A stretch of 56,722 nt of DNA from Gammaproteobacteria bacterium. GTDB lineage: Bacteria > Pseudomonadota > Gammaproteobacteria > GCA-001735895. Position 1 is the stretch's first letter. Each line of letters begins with the position of its first letter. Positions 27,989 to 37,414 of this stretch are shown here, piece by piece. The stretch is taken from contig JABHSO010000128.1 in NCBI GenBank assembly GCA_018669845.1, positions 1 to 56,722 on the forward strand. Direction: 5' to 3'. The position numbers and the translations under genes are program-made. The notes under the pieces are model-generated. The model did not search any database. It saw nothing but the letters and a program-made list of their open reading frames with translations, and had not been told where the DNA came from.

Positions 27989-28690
27989 CTAAATTCCAAA
28001 ATGCTTTTTAGCAGCTTTTCTCATATCGACAACATTTATTAATAATAAATCTTTTTCAAATTTATTAGTTAACATTAGCCTGTTTTTGGATATTGCTACA
28101 TTTACATCAGATGCAATATTTTTAACATCTACATCAAATTTAATATGAAATCTTCCTATATATGGCGCATTATCCTTCGATACAATAAAGGACTTTTTAA
28201 AATCAGGCTTTATAGAAATAACTCTTGTTTTATCCCTTTTTATTGTTTTAGATGAGCATATATCACTTAATCCAAGAGAATTCTTTTTACAGCGTGTAGA
28301 TGTTCTCTTTTCAACTCCAGTTATTATTGTGTAATCTAATCTGCTTATAGAGTACTCTCCAAACTCCAACCTAAATACAGATGCACCCTTGTATTTAATA
28401 TTTCCTTTTTGTGCCTGAACATTGAAACATTTTTCATATGTTACCTTTTTATCTGGTAATTTTACTGAGCATATAAAATTTATATATTTAATTCTCGTAT
28501 TTGGAATGATGAAGTCATACCCAAAAAATACAGAATTACTTTTTTCATCAGAAGCAATGTCTTTGGCATCATGTAACATTCTAGTTGCAGTGCAACCTGA
28601 AATTATCAATACACCAAGAATAACAGGCATAACCCTAGAAATTCGGCCTGACAAAGTTGAACTTACTATTAAACTAAACTGCATTTTCAT
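27989..28690 (-). CDS. Unrecognised lipoprotein
   Basis: A 233-residue protein with lipobox LIISGC (Cys33). The natural start is uncertain: ATG 28690 gives a long pre-lipobox stretch, while ATG 28630 would give a more normal 13-residue signal (MPVILGVLIISGC). The mature part is beta-rich and basic, with no recognised domain. It is convergent with the KAP-type gene across 38 bases and, like it, has low-GC codon use. No function can be assigned. Confidence 0.55.
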   Translation of the reverse strand: MKMQFSLIVSSTLSGRISRVMPVILGVLIISGCTATRMLHDAKDIASDEKSNSVFFGYDFIIPNTRIKYINFICSVKLPDKKVTYEKCFNVQAQKGNIKYKGASVFRLEFGEYSISRLDYTIITGVEKRTSTRCKKNSLGLSDICSSKTIKRDKTRVISIKPDFKKSFIVSKDNAPYIGRFHIKFDVDVKNIASDVNVAISKNRLMLTNKFEKDLLLINVVDMRKAAKKHFGI

Positions 28691-28905
28691 ATCCCGATAT
28701 ACTGCATTATTTTCTTAGCATGTTCTCACTCAAAGCATAATTAATCAATGGCTTCAAATGGCTATACCAGAGACCTTGAATTCATTATCTTAATGTTAGC
28801 TAAATCCAGTTGTAGCAGTTCTGTATCCAGCAAATGTCTGTCCTTATGATAAATGCATTGTCAAATTTAAAGGGTAATCCCTTTAAGCTTTTAGGTTACC
28901 GAGAT

Positions 28906-29649
28906 TCAGGCCAGTAAACCTAATGAACGATAAGTTATTCGACCGGCTATTCCATCTGGCTCGAGGTTGTTTTCTGATTGCCAGGCCTTTAGAGCTTTTT
29001 CTGTATCACTTCCAAATTTTCCATCAACATGTAACTTAAGTGCGCGCTGGAGTTTACGCACCCATTCTCCTCTGGAATTTCTTTTGACTGATTTATATTC
29101 GATTGAGGGAATGTTCTCTTCAGAGTTGGAATTGTTTCCTCCAGCCATAGCGATAGCGGTAGTGCGAACACCTTCTACCCGGCGATTCCAGCCTCTGCCA
29201 AATGTGGCCCAGTTGTCCAGGCTGCGCAGGAAAGTCAGTCGAAGATCACAGATGTCATCAGTCACTTTTACAGGGTCATGTTCACTGACCTTTGCTAGAG
29301 TTTTTGGACCAATGCCACCATCCTGTTTAGCACCAACAGCTGCCTGTAACCACTTCGCACTTCTGCCAGGTCCGGAGTTCACGGCGGCGTCAAAAACTGC
29401 ATAATCCAGGCCTTTGGGTAAGTCATCACAATGACATTTATCCCAGTAACCGGAGCGATAAATCTCGGCTAATTCATTATCTGGAATATTACGCAGATCC
29501 TGTTTAGTTTTTGAAGAACCATAATGACGCCGGTATGTATTAAGAGTGACTCCTTTCATGGTAGCGCCACCGGGATCATTAGGATGATCTGCCCAGCCGC
29601 CTTCATGGACAAGAACGTGTTTAAGTGCGTTTTTGAAGCTTCTTTTCAT
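28906..29649 (-). CDS. GH108 muramidase with C-terminal peptidoglycan-binding domain
   Basis: A 247-residue endolysin-like protein. Residues about 5-165 form a GH108 (DUF847-type) N-acetylmuramidase with catalytic glutamate E16 in LVHEGGWADHPNDPGG. Residues about 185-247 are a peptidoglycan-binding domain (VRKLQRALKLHVDGKFG and the DGIAGRITYRSLG end). There is no signal peptide, as in phage lysins that need a holin or in proteins released by lysis. No holin, tail or other phage gene is beside it, so it looks like a stray phage gene or a domesticated lysin. Function: cleavage of peptidoglycan glycans. Confidence 0.87.
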   Translation of the reverse strand: MKRSFKNALKHVLVHEGGWADHPNDPGGATMKGVTLNTYRRHYGSSKTKQDLRNIPDNELAEIYRSGYWDKCHCDDLPKGLDYAVFDAAVNSGPGRSAKWLQAAVGAKQDGGIGPKTLAKVSEHDPVKVTDDICDLRLTFLRSLDNWATFGRGWNRRVEGVRTTAIAMAGGNNSNSEENIPSIEYKSVKRNSRGEWVRKLQRALKLHVDGKFGSDTEKALKAWQSENNLEPDGIAGRITYRSLGLLA

Positions 29650-29768
29650 GATTGAACCCCTGTTAACAAAGTGTAACTGCTCTATCCGATATTTATTATG
29701 CGCCGATGGTGAAGCTTTTTAAATAGCTTTGATGCTTTAAAAGCTAGTCTGTTTCAAGTCAGGAAATT

Positions 29769-30425
29769 TCAACAGGTTTTTACAAATGCTCTTACCGGGA
29801 AAGTCCCAAAACCTTTAATCTTTACCGGCACAGCATAGAACTCAAAACTGTGTTGAGGAATGTTATGCAAATTGCACATATGTTCAACAATCAGAACTTC
29901 TGAACCCAACAAGGTTGAATGAACAGGACGTTCTTTACCCGTAATATCGTCAATGTTATAAGAATCTATGCCTACTAGCCGGGCACCATTATCGCGTAAA
30001 TATATGGCCGCATTCTCAGTTAGATAAGGATGTCCTTCATAATATTGCTCGGTGTTCCAGTGCTTTGACCAACTGGTTTCAATCAGTACAGCCTTACCAT
30101 TTACATCGATATTATTAAAAAATTCCTGACCTATTGAGGTAATGGTTTCGGGTATAGTAATTTTGATGCCATCAAGGCTGGCCAGAGATTCCAGACTGAG
30201 CTGGGATAAATCTTTTCCATCTTCATATCGATGAAAAGGAGAATCCAGATAAGTGCCGGTATTTGAACACATTTCAATCTTGCCTATCTGGAAAGTGGTT
30301 CCGTCGGCATAGTGTTTCTTCGATTCTTCTCTACTGAGGTAATCACAAATGATGGGTGCCGGTAAACCTTTATAGGTTACCATGCCATCTTCAATGGTAT
30401 GGCTTAGATCGATAAGTTTCTTCAA
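29769..30425 (-). CDS. Cyclase-family protein with altered metal motif
   Basis: A 218-residue member of the cyclase / kynurenine-formamidase-like family. The canonical HxGTHxDxPxH motif reads here N55-T-G-T-Y59-L-D61-S-P-F-H65, so the first two metal-binding histidines are Asn and Tyr while the aspartate and the last histidine stay. Other family stretches such as YADGTTFQIGKIEMCSNTGT are well kept, so this is a subfamily rather than a broken gene. The reaction is unknown. It lies downstream of acnB on the same strand, past a strong terminator, so it is expressed separately. Confidence 0.7.
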   Translation of the reverse strand: MKKLIDLSHTIEDGMVTYKGLPAPIICDYLSREESKKHYADGTTFQIGKIEMCSNTGTYLDSPFHRYEDGKDLSQLSLESLASLDGIKITIPETITSIGQEFFNNIDVNGKAVLIETSWSKHWNTEQYYEGHPYLTENAAIYLRDNGARLVGIDSYNIDDITGKERPVHSTLLGSEVLIVEHMCNLHNIPQHSFEFYAVPVKIKGFGTFPVRAFVKTC

Positions 30426-30450
30426 TTTCTTTCTTTGAATTATTGTCGAT

Positions 30451-30472
30451 AAAACCGGGGAACCCCGGTTTT
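30451..30472 (-). terminator. Rho-independent terminator of acnB
   Basis: AAAACCGGGG-AA-CCCCGGTTTT is a perfect 10-bp inverted repeat starting 16 bases after the acnB stop on the minus strand, followed by TTTTATCG in that direction. It separates acnB from the cyclase-family gene. Confidence 0.75.
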
Positions 30473-30487
30473 ATCTTTAAACTTAAA

Positions 30488-33070
30488 TTAGAAATTCATT
30501 TCCACAGTTTTAGATTTTCCACGCTCAGCTGATTGCACATATTCTGGAAGTTTATCAAAATTAAGGTATTTATAAATTTCAGCACCCATGCCATCGATCT
30601 TGCCGGCATATTCCATGTATTCTTCTACAGTGGGTAACTTACCTAAAACTGAAGCAATTGCAGCCAGTTCGGCTGAAGCCAGGAATACATCAGCACCCTG
30701 CCCTAAACGATTTGGAAAGTTGCGTGTAGAAGTAGAAACAGCTGTCGAATTTGCTGCAATTCGTACCTGATTACCCATGCATAATGAGCAGCCTGGCATT
30801 TCTGTTCTGGCGCCAGATGAAGCATATATATTATAAATGCCCTCTTCCATTAATTGCTGTTCATCCATTTTAGTGGGTGGAGCAATCCATAAACGTGTTG
30901 GAATAACACCATCAGCAGCTTCCAGAATTTTTGCAGCGGCACGGAAATGTCCGATATTGGTCATGCAGGAACCGATAAACACTTCATCAATCTGGCGTCC
31001 GGCTATTTCAGATAAAGGTTTAACATCATCTGGATCATTAGGGCATGCTAATAGTGGTTCAGTGATTTCTGACATATTAATTTCTATGACTTCGGCATAT
31101 TCAGCATTGTCATCGGCAGTCAGTAAAGATGGGTTAGCCAGCCATTCTTCCATGGTGCGAACGCGTCTTTCCAGGGTACGTACATCTTCGTATCCATTAT
31201 CAATCATCCAACGTAACATGATGACATTAGAACGTAGATATTCAGCAACTGAATCTTCAGAAAGCTGGATGGAGCAACCACCAGCTGAACGCTCTGCAGA
31301 AGCATCGGATAATTCGAAAGCCTGTTCGACTTTCAGATCAGGTAATCCCTGAATTTCCAGAATTCGACCGTTATAAACATTCTTTTTGCCTTTCTTTTCG
31401 ATGGTTAATAAACCTCGATTTAGAGCATTATATGGAATGGAATTTACCAAATCGCGTAAAGTAATGCCTGGCTGCATTTCTCCGGTGAATTTAACCAGTA
31501 CAGATTCAGGCATATCCAGTGGAATAACACCAAGAGCAGCACCGAAGGCGACCAGTCCAGAACCGGCTGGAAATGAAATGCCCAGAGGAAAACGGGTATG
31601 TGAATCGCCACCTGTACCGACCTGATCCGGTAATAGCATTCTGTTCAGCCATGAATGAATAACACCATCGCCGGGACGTAATGAAACACCACCACGAGTT
31701 TCAATAAATTCAGGCAGAGTATGCTGAGTGGTGATATCCACAGGTTTGGGGTAAGCGGCTGTGTGGCAGAATGACTGCATAACCAGATCAGCTGAAAAAC
31801 CCAGACAGGCCAGTTCTTTTAATTCGTCACGGGTCATCGGGCCGGTGGTATCCTGTGAACCCACTGTACTCATACGAGGTTCGCAATAAGTGCCGGGGCG
31901 AATTCCATCAACACCACAGGCTTTACCCACCATTTTTTGCGCCAGAGTAAACCCTTTATCGCTACTTTCTGGATCTACAGGACGGCGAAATACATCATTT
32001 GATGAAAGCCCCAGAGTTTCACGAGCACGCTCGGTTAATGAACGACCAATGATTAGCGGAATACGACCACCAGCCTGAACTTCATCCAGTAATACTTGAG
32101 TTTTTAATGAAAACTCCGAAATTTCATCGCCTGATTCATTCAGCACTTTACCTTCATAAGGTTTAACCGTAATGACATCACCCATGTTCAAATCATCAAC
32201 AGGGCATTCGATCGGTAATGCACCTGAATCTTCAACCGTGTTGAAAAAGATTGGGGCGATTTTGCTACCTAGAACTACACCGCCCTGACGCTTGTTAGGC
32301 ACGTAGGGGATATCATCACCCGTCATCCATAAAACAGAGTTGGTGGCAGATTTACGAGATGAGCCTGTTCCGACCACATCACCGACATAAACAACCTGAT
32401 TTCCTTTTTGCTTTAACTCTTCAATTTGGGTAATTGCATCGGTAATGCCATCACGAGGATTTTTCAACAGTGCCAGCGCATGAAAAGGAATATCCGGACG
32501 AGACCAGGCATCCTGAGCAGGTGACAGGTCATCGGTATTGGTTTCGCCGGTCACTTTGAATACTGTGAGCTTGATTGCTTCGGCGACTTTATTCTTGCGT
32601 GTAAACCATTCGGCGTCCGCCCAGGATTGCATGACAGCTTTGGCATTTTCATTTCCCGCTGTCGCTTTATCATTCACATCATGAAAAGCATCAAAGATTA
32701 GCAGGGTATATTTCAGCTGATCGGCCGCTAGTGAACCAAGCTGCTGGTCATCCAGTAATTCTATGAGGGGTTGAATATTGTAACCACCCATCATGGTGCC
32801 TAGTAATTCTACAGCTCTGCTTTTGCTGACCAGTGGTGACTCTGCTTCTCCTTTGGCGACTGCGGCTAAAAAGCCAGCTTTTACATAAGCCGCTTCATCA
32901 ACACCGGGAGGTATTCTGTTGGTGAGCAGGTCAACCAGGGTTTCATCATCTCCGGCAGAGGGTTTTTTCAGTAATTCAACCAGATCTGCGACCTGTTCTG
33001 CATTTAATGGTAAGGGAGGAATCCCTTGTGTGGCACGTTCTTCAACGTGTTTTTGATAGGCTTGTAACAT
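30488..33070 (-). CDS. acnB: Aconitate hydratase B
   Basis: An 860-residue AcnB (E. coli form 865), the TCA-cycle aconitase that also handles 2-methylisocitrate. The B-type HEAT-like N-terminus is present ([22 protein letters not shown]). The [4Fe-4S] ligands are C702 in GSCMTNIGH and C761 and C764 in CSLCMGNQ; the 59 and 3 residue spacings match those of E. coli Acn[22 protein letters not shown] block is also well kept. It is the main TCA gene in view, followed by a strong terminator at 30451-30472. No mutation of key residues is seen. Confidence 0.97.
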   Translation of the reverse strand: MLQAYQKHVEERATQGIPPLPLNAEQVADLVELLKKPSAGDDETLVDLLTNRIPPGVDEAAYVKAGFLAAVAKGEAESPLVSKSRAVELLGTMMGGYNIQPLIELLDDQQLGSLAADQLKYTLLIFDAFHDVNDKATAGNENAKAVMQSWADAEWFTRKNKVAEAIKLTVFKVTGETNTDDLSPAQDAWSRPDIPFHALALLKNPRDGITDAITQIEELKQKGNQVVYVGDVVGTGSSRKSATNSVLWMTGDDIPYVPNKRQGGVVLGSKIAPIFFNTVEDSGALPIECPVDDLNMGDVITVKPYEGKVLNESGDEISEFSLKTQVLLDEVQAGGRIPLIIGRSLTERARETLGLSSNDVFRRPVDPESSDKGFTLAQKMVGKACGVDGIRPGTYCEPRMSTVGSQDTTGPMTRDELKELACLGFSADLVMQSFCHTAAYPKPVDITTQHTLPEFIETRGGVSLRPGDGVIHSWLNRMLLPDQVGTGGDSHTRFPLGISFPAGSGLVAFGAALGVIPLDMPESVLVKFTGEMQPGITLRDLVNSIPYNALNRGLLTIEKKGKKNVYNGRILEIQGLPDLKVEQAFELSDASAERSAGGCSIQLSEDSVAEYLRSNVIMLRWMIDNGYEDVRTLERRVRTMEEWLANPSLLTADDNAEYAEVIEINMSEITEPLLACPNDPDDVKPLSEIAGRQIDEVFIGSCMTNIGHFRAAAKILEAADGVIPTRLWIAPPTKMDEQQLMEEGIYNIYASSGARTEMPGCSLCMGNQVRIAANSTAVSTSTRNFPNRLGQGADVFLASAELAAIASVLGKLPTVEEYMEYAGKIDGMGAEIYKYLNFDKLPEYVQSAERGKSKTVEMNF

Positions 33071-33257
33071 GAAGGACCTCGAAAAAGTTTAATCTCACCG
33101 GGTGTGGTGTTGAGATGTTTAATCTGGATTCGAATATAAAACCAGTTTAGTGATGCGGGGTAGTTTAATCTATGCGGTCAGACTTGTTAAGGGAGAAGCA
33201 TCAATGTGCTCTATTGAGTAATCCAATGCTGCCCTAATTTGATGATCTGGGTTGGCA

Positions 33258-34205
33258 TTATGCAACTTGAGTGTTAGTGGATCCCGGGCAAATTTCATCA
33301 AAACTGTTTGAAGACAGAATTTCAAGAAAACTCCGTGCCTGTGGAGTTAAAAATTTACCACGTCGAATAACCGCTCCATAAATCTGTTTAGGGAAATATT
33401 TTGTTAATGGAGTCGCAGATAATTTTTCCTCTCCTGTCAGACACAGGCAGCTGACAATAGAGATCCCCATGCCTTCTTCTACATATTTTTTGATAACTTC
33501 CCAGCCACCGACTTCCATTGATACCTTATAAGACACGTCATTATCAGAAAAAATTTTATCGACTTTACGCCAGGTGGATAATTCCCGGGGTGGTAAAATC
33601 AAGTCATAGGGTGAAATATCTTCAAGGCTTACATTTTTCTTTCCAGCCAGCGGATGATCTAAAGGAGTAATTAACACGGGCTCGTATTCAAAAAGTGGTT
33701 CAAAAACCATGTTGTCACTTTCTGCGGCCTCAGTTCCAACGGCAAAATCTACACTGTCAGATTTCAATAAAACACGCCCTACCTTGCCCGTATTGTTGGA
33801 AAGTTTGACATGAACGCCGGGGTTTTCCTTTTTGAAACGATGAATATATTTTGGTAATAGGTACATGCAGGCGGTCTGACCGGCAGTAATATGCAGTTCA
33901 CCCGATTCCAGACGGCCAGCCATGTTATTAAAGTTCTTAGCCAGATTATCGATACCATTAATTAATGGTTTAGATAGTTCATACAGAATTTTCCCATCCG
34001 GGGTCAGGTTGATAACAGGACCACGACGTTCGAATACCTGGACACAAAGTTCACGTTCCAGTGCTCTGATCTGTAATGAAACCGTGGGTTGAGACAGAAA
34101 TAACTCTTCACCTGCTTTTGAAATACTTTTAGTTTCGACTGCTTTGCAAAAAGCACGTAACTGTTTTAGTCGATTTTGTTTGTAACAAGGTGGTGAAACA
34201 CTCAT
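33258..34205 (-). CDS. LysR-type transcriptional regulator
   Basis: A 315-residue LysR-family regulator: the winged helix-turn-helix is at about residues 12-72 (AFCKAVETKSISKAGEELFLSQPTVSLQI) and the effector domain at about 95-300. It resembles CysB/CbbR-class members in length and in the effector core. It lies immediately upstream of acnB on the same strand, with a 187-base gap, and downstream of the sugar-isomerase-fold gene, so it may act on acnB, on the neighbour or elsewhere. The inducer is unknown. Confidence 0.88.
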   Translation of the reverse strand: MSVSPPCYKQNRLKQLRAFCKAVETKSISKAGEELFLSQPTVSLQIRALERELCVQVFERRGPVINLTPDGKILYELSKPLINGIDNLAKNFNNMAGRLESGELHITAGQTACMYLLPKYIHRFKKENPGVHVKLSNNTGKVGRVLLKSDSVDFAVGTEAAESDNMVFEPLFEYEPVLITPLDHPLAGKKNVSLEDISPYDLILPPRELSTWRKVDKIFSDNDVSYKVSMEVGGWEVIKKYVEEGMGISIVSCLCLTGEEKLSATPLTKYFPKQIYGAVIRRGKFLTPQARSFLEILSSNSFDEICPGSTNTQVA

Positions 34206-34339
34206 TTAATACGCCTTTTAAAATTCAGAGCCATTATTTTTATATATGAGAGTATAACGTTAATTCATGCCTTCTGCCTAAAAGCATATTTATGTTGGTG
34301 AGTATGAGTAAAGGTTTAGTAACTGTTTTGAGTATCGGC

Positions 34340-35764
34340 CTAAAATATTTTGACTTGTAAACCAAGTACTTCAGCTAAAATTTCATAGTCTCGAACATGC
34401 TCCCCATAAACGATAACGGTGTGCTCACGACTGATGTTATCGATGAAACCTGGAAGATTTCTAAATTTTAGTAACCCAGTCGCTTCGTTATGAGGCATAT
34501 TTTTATGGCGGGTTGTTTCAATAGTTTCTGCATCGGCAATTAATAGTGTTTTTCCATCAAATTTTAATTCAATTACGGTTATTTTTTCACCACTAGCTAA
34601 ATCGCCATCGCAGCCACAACCTCGCCCATCACGTTGTATTTCATAAGTGCCGCCCCAGTCTTTCAGGCAGGTTTTGTTATCAGGTGTCATTTCTGGAGAT
34701 ACAATGCCGACAAAACCACAGTGAGCAAGGCGTGCAATGTTTTCCCATTGTGAACGAGAAAATTGTGATTCATCGGGGGAAAGGGGATCTCCAAAGTGTT
34801 CACTTAGTGCTCCTACATATTGAACTGGGTACATGTTCGACATCATGCATGGTTTATCCAGGAAATAGCTGGTAAGAACCATGCTCATCATGGCGAGATA
34901 GTCACCGTCACAGGCAGCGATGTAGCCGTCCTCTCGTAACAGTAATTGTGCCAGGCAGGGAACATCTCGAGCTCCACCTGGAATGAGGTCGCCGAAACAG
35001 TTGACTCCAAAGCCTAATGCTTTTTCCTGCTCTAAAATGATTTTGATACTTAAGTATGTTCGAACAGCTGTTTGTAATTCATTATTATTACAGCTTAGAT
35101 TTTCATAACGGGCGCAACGCTCAGACCAGACTTTTTGAACCTGTTCATCACTAAATTGATGATAAAGATCCCGATAAGCAGATAATGGTTTAACGATGAT
35201 TTTGGTGCCGAGGTTGTCGGTGACTAAATGACCTGCTGCATGAGCATTCCAGGGAAAATTTTGAGTACCAAAAACCACCAGTTTGCTATTGCCGAGAAAA
35301 CGCTTCATGCCCAGAGCACGGAGTAATGTTAAACCTTCCTGATTATTTTTTACCAGGTGCACATCAACACCAATTGCCTGCAACATGTCACGAGCTGACC
35401 AGCGCCAGAAGTCAGGTTCATCAATTTTTATTAGCGGCCAGAAAATAAAAGGCAGACCTCGCTCAACCAGAGGTTGCGGGTGAGAGTTCCATATTTCTGT
35501 GGGGTAACAGGGTATGCTGACAGGAATAATGGCATCAATATCATCTTCAAGATTTTTTACCACCTTGCTCCAGTGCTCTGGCGATTTAATGCTAATGACC
35601 GGTAATACCTCGGCTACAGGACTAACAACTTCAGCAAGAGCTTCCAGATCTACACTGGGTGTTCCTTCACCGGATTGAATAGGTTGTAACCTTGCTGTGG
35701 GACGCTGTAGATAGTCCGGGATTGCTGAATGTAAATATCGAGAAATATTAGAGAAGCTGCTCAT
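34340..35764 (-). CDS. L-fucose-isomerase-like fold protein, function unknown
   Basis: A 474-residue soluble protein. The stretch GFGVNCFGDLIP, followed by CLAQLLLREDGYIAACDGDYLAMMSM, resembles the C-terminal active-site region of L-fucose/L-arabinose isomerase-like proteins, where a glutamate or aspartate pair binds the metal; here the acids are in ACDGD. An extra cysteine cluster RGCGCDGDL (about 383-391) is unusual for that fold. Substrate is unknown. It lies upstream of the LysR gene (134-base gap) and divergent from the short RraB-like gene (94 bases). Confidence 0.5.
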   Translation of the reverse strand: MSSFSNISRYLHSAIPDYLQRPTARLQPIQSGEGTPSVDLEALAEVVSPVAEVLPVISIKSPEHWSKVVKNLEDDIDAIIPVSIPCYPTEIWNSHPQPLVERGLPFIFWPLIKIDEPDFWRWSARDMLQAIGVDVHLVKNNQEGLTLLRALGMKRFLGNSKLVVFGTQNFPWNAHAAGHLVTDNLGTKIIVKPLSAYRDLYHQFSDEQVQKVWSERCARYENLSCNNNELQTAVRTYLSIKIILEQEKALGFGVNCFGDLIPGGARDVPCLAQLLLREDGYIAACDGDYLAMMSMVLTSYFLDKPCMMSNMYPVQYVGALSEHFGDPLSPDESQFSRSQWENIARLAHCGFVGIVSPEMTPDNKTCLKDWGGTYEIQRDGRGCGCDGDLASGEKITVIELKFDGKTLLIADAETIETTRHKNMPHNEATGLLKFRNLPGFIDNISREHTVIVYGEHVRDYEILAEVLGLQVKIF

Positions 35765-35858
35765 TCTAGGTCGCCAAATGCCCGTTTGTTATGTAAAGAT
35801 TTCTTAAGAGTTATTCTGGATTAAATGCAGGCTTAGAACAACAGCTACATTTTTTACA

Positions 35859-36053
35859 ATGAAAAATGATGATTTTGATACAGGTGCTGATCTTAAATGG
35901 AGATATTTTTTTGATAAAAATGAACAAAAATTATTTAAGGCTTTCAAAGAGATTGAAGGGAATAATTATAAATTAGAGAATTGCCATGAAAATGATGATG
36001 GAGATTGGGTAATACAATTATCCAAAATTGAAATTCATACACCTGATTCTTAA
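35859..36053 (+). CDS. Short protein, possibly truncated RraB-like
   Basis: A 64-residue acidic protein. The pattern LKWRYFFDKNEQKLFKAFKE, then Y-K-L, then DGDWVIQLSKIEIHTP, resembles the first half of a RraB (RNase E inhibitor) domain, with a strand-helix-strand outline. Usual RraB domains run about 100 residues, so the C-terminal part is missing. Either the gene is truncated or it is an unrelated small protein. It is divergent from the isomerase-fold gene and reads into the repeat-bearing pocket before the metallo-beta-lactamase gene. Confidence 0.4.
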   Translation: MKNDDFDTGADLKWRYFFDKNEQKLFKAFKEIEGNNYKLENCHENDDGDWVIQLSKIEIHTPDS

Positions 36054-36267
36054 AATAAAAGAAATGAGGCTATGAAATAAGTTAGCAGAGCGTTTCGAGG
36101 TCAATTTATATGATGGTTGGGATGTTGGTAATATTTAAGCAATAACAACCTGTTCTACAAAGCTTTTCAGGTTGTCTCTAAACTTATTTATGCTTATGCT
36201 ATCCACCTGGGGTTCTCTATTTAAGTACGGTAGTTCCGTACATTTTAATAAAGAACACTGACAATGC

Positions 36268-36301
36268 AAATGCAGTGGTACAGCAAAATTGGCATGCTAT
36301 T
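36268..36301 (+). repeat. Imperfect direct repeat, left of the MBL gene
   Basis: AAATGCA, then ACAGCAAAATTGGCA, then a TGCTATTT end. The 15-base core (36280-36294) is identical to that at 37334-37348, and AAATGCA precedes both at nearly the same distance. Together the two copies bracket the metallo-beta-lactamase-fold gene. Confidence 0.6.
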
Positions 36302-36338
36302 TAATTAACAGTAACCTTAGGTTTAGAGAATCCTCTTT

Positions 36339-37256
36339 ATGTTAAAAATAATTATACTTTCAATACTTTCGTTGTTTTCAAATATTGTGTTTGCAGATGC
36401 ATCATTGAAAGTTCATAAAGTCGATAACAATGTGTATGCATTGGTGGGTGAGCTTTCTCAGCGCTCAAAAGACAATTTAGCGAATAATTCAACTCATGGT
36501 GTCATCGTTACTGATGAAGGCGTCATTCTCATAGATTCTGGTGGCAGCTATCTTGGTGCCCGACAAATTCATAAAGTAATTCAGGGGATTACAGATAAAC
36601 CCCTAAAAATTGTCATAAATACTGGAGGGCAGGATCATCGTTGGCTTGGAAATGATTATTTCCTGCAACTGGGAGCTAGAATTATTGCATCAAGCACAGC
36701 ACAGGATGACCAAAAGGCCAGGGCTGATTCTCAAATGTCTCAGCTTGATAATTTAATTGGTGAGAGCTTACAAAATACAAAACCAGTTTTTGCAATTGAG
36801 GTATTTGACTCTAAAAAATATATTGAATTAGGGTCGGTTAAACTAGAGTTACATCATTTTGGACCTGCCCATACAGCTGGTGATATTGTTGTCTGGATGC
36901 CAAATAAACAAATTATGTTCACGGGTGATATTGTGTTTAACAATCGGATGCTAGGCATAGGTCCAGCGAAGAATTTTCAGAGCTGGATTAATGTGTTTGA
37001 AAAAATGGCCAGCTTTGAGCCTTCTCATATCATTCCAGGGCATGGTGATCCTTCCAATTTACAAGAAGCCACTATAAACACTTATCAATATTTAGTATTT
37101 TTAAAAAGTAAAATTGCTGGAATCTTAGATAATGATGGAGATATGCAGGATGCACTAAAAATTGATCAATCGGATTTTAATTATTTGAAAAACCATGAAT
37201 CTATTGCTGGTAAAAATGCTCAATGGGTTTTTGAACAAATGGAGTTCAGTTATTGA
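36339..37256 (+). CDS. Metallo-beta-lactamase-fold protein with a disrupted HxHxDH motif
   Basis: A 305-residue secreted protein: signal peptide 1-19 (ending VFADA) then an MBL fold. The usual TxHxHxDH signature is replaced by T95-G-G-Q-D-H-R-W-L-G-N, so the first two histidines are lost while H178 (HTAGD), D197 (FTGDIVF) and H235 (PGHGDPS) stay. The order and the spacing resemble periplasmic MBL proteins of quinoprotein-linked systems. The metal site is likely altered: one metal, a different ligand set, or none. It is flanked by imperfect direct repeats; codon use looks like that of the neighbours. Confidence 0.75.
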   Translation: MLKIIILSILSLFSNIVFADASLKVHKVDNNVYALVGELSQRSKDNLANNSTHGVIVTDEGVILIDSGGSYLGARQIHKVIQGITDKPLKIVINTGGQDHRWLGNDYFLQLGARIIASSTAQDDQKARADSQMSQLDNLIGESLQNTKPVFAIEVFDSKKYIELGSVKLELHHFGPAHTAGDIVVWMPNKQIMFTGDIVFNNRMLGIGPAKNFQSWINVFEKMASFEPSHIIPGHGDPSNLQEATINTYQYLVFLKSKIAGILDNDGDMQDALKIDQSDFNYLKNHESIAGKNAQWVFEQMEFSY

Positions 37257-37320
37257 ACTTTTGTAGTGTCTATTTCAAGGTATTTAAATGCTATTTGTTT
37301 TAACGTAATAAACATAAGTA

Positions 37321-37355
37321 AAATGCACCCGGAACAGCAAAATTGGCACGCCATT
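37321..37355 (+). repeat. Imperfect direct repeat, right of the MBL gene
   Basis: AAATGCA (37321-37327), then ACAGCAAAATTGGCA (37334-37348), then CGCCATTT. The same 15-base core and the same leading AAATGCA occur at 36268-36301. It overlaps the hairpin 37329-37367. Confidence 0.6.
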
Positions 37356-37367
37356 TTGATGTTCCGG
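37329..37367. repeat. Long hairpin with bulge
   Basis: CCGGAACA (37329-37336) pairs perfectly with TGTTCCGG (37360-37367), and inside it CAAAATTGGC pairs with GCCATTTTG apart from one bulged base, leaving a two-base loop. The fold covers 39 bases. The geometry resembles single-strand recombination sites or REP-type hairpins; a match to either is not proven. Confidence 0.55.
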
Positions 37368-37414
37368 TGATTTTGGCTGATAGCTAAAAATGACCTCCTT
37401 AAAGAAGATAGAGG

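Noticed and set aside
28967..29404. Plus-strand 145-codon frame opposite the GH108 gene
   Set aside because: Shadow of the muramidase, whose motifs are intact.
30837..31352. Long plus-strand frame of 171 codons antisense to acnB
   Set aside because: Shadow of a confidently identified gene on the other strand; no protein-like features.
36225..36241. Short hairpin GTACGG-TAGTT-CCGTAC
   Set aside because: Only 6 bp with no clear T-run and no gene end nearby; not enough to call a terminator.
37329..37367. Reading the hairpin as an integron attC site
   Set aside because: The flanks lack the GTTRRRY/RYYYAAC core sites and there is no integron integrase, so only a generic hairpin is claimed.
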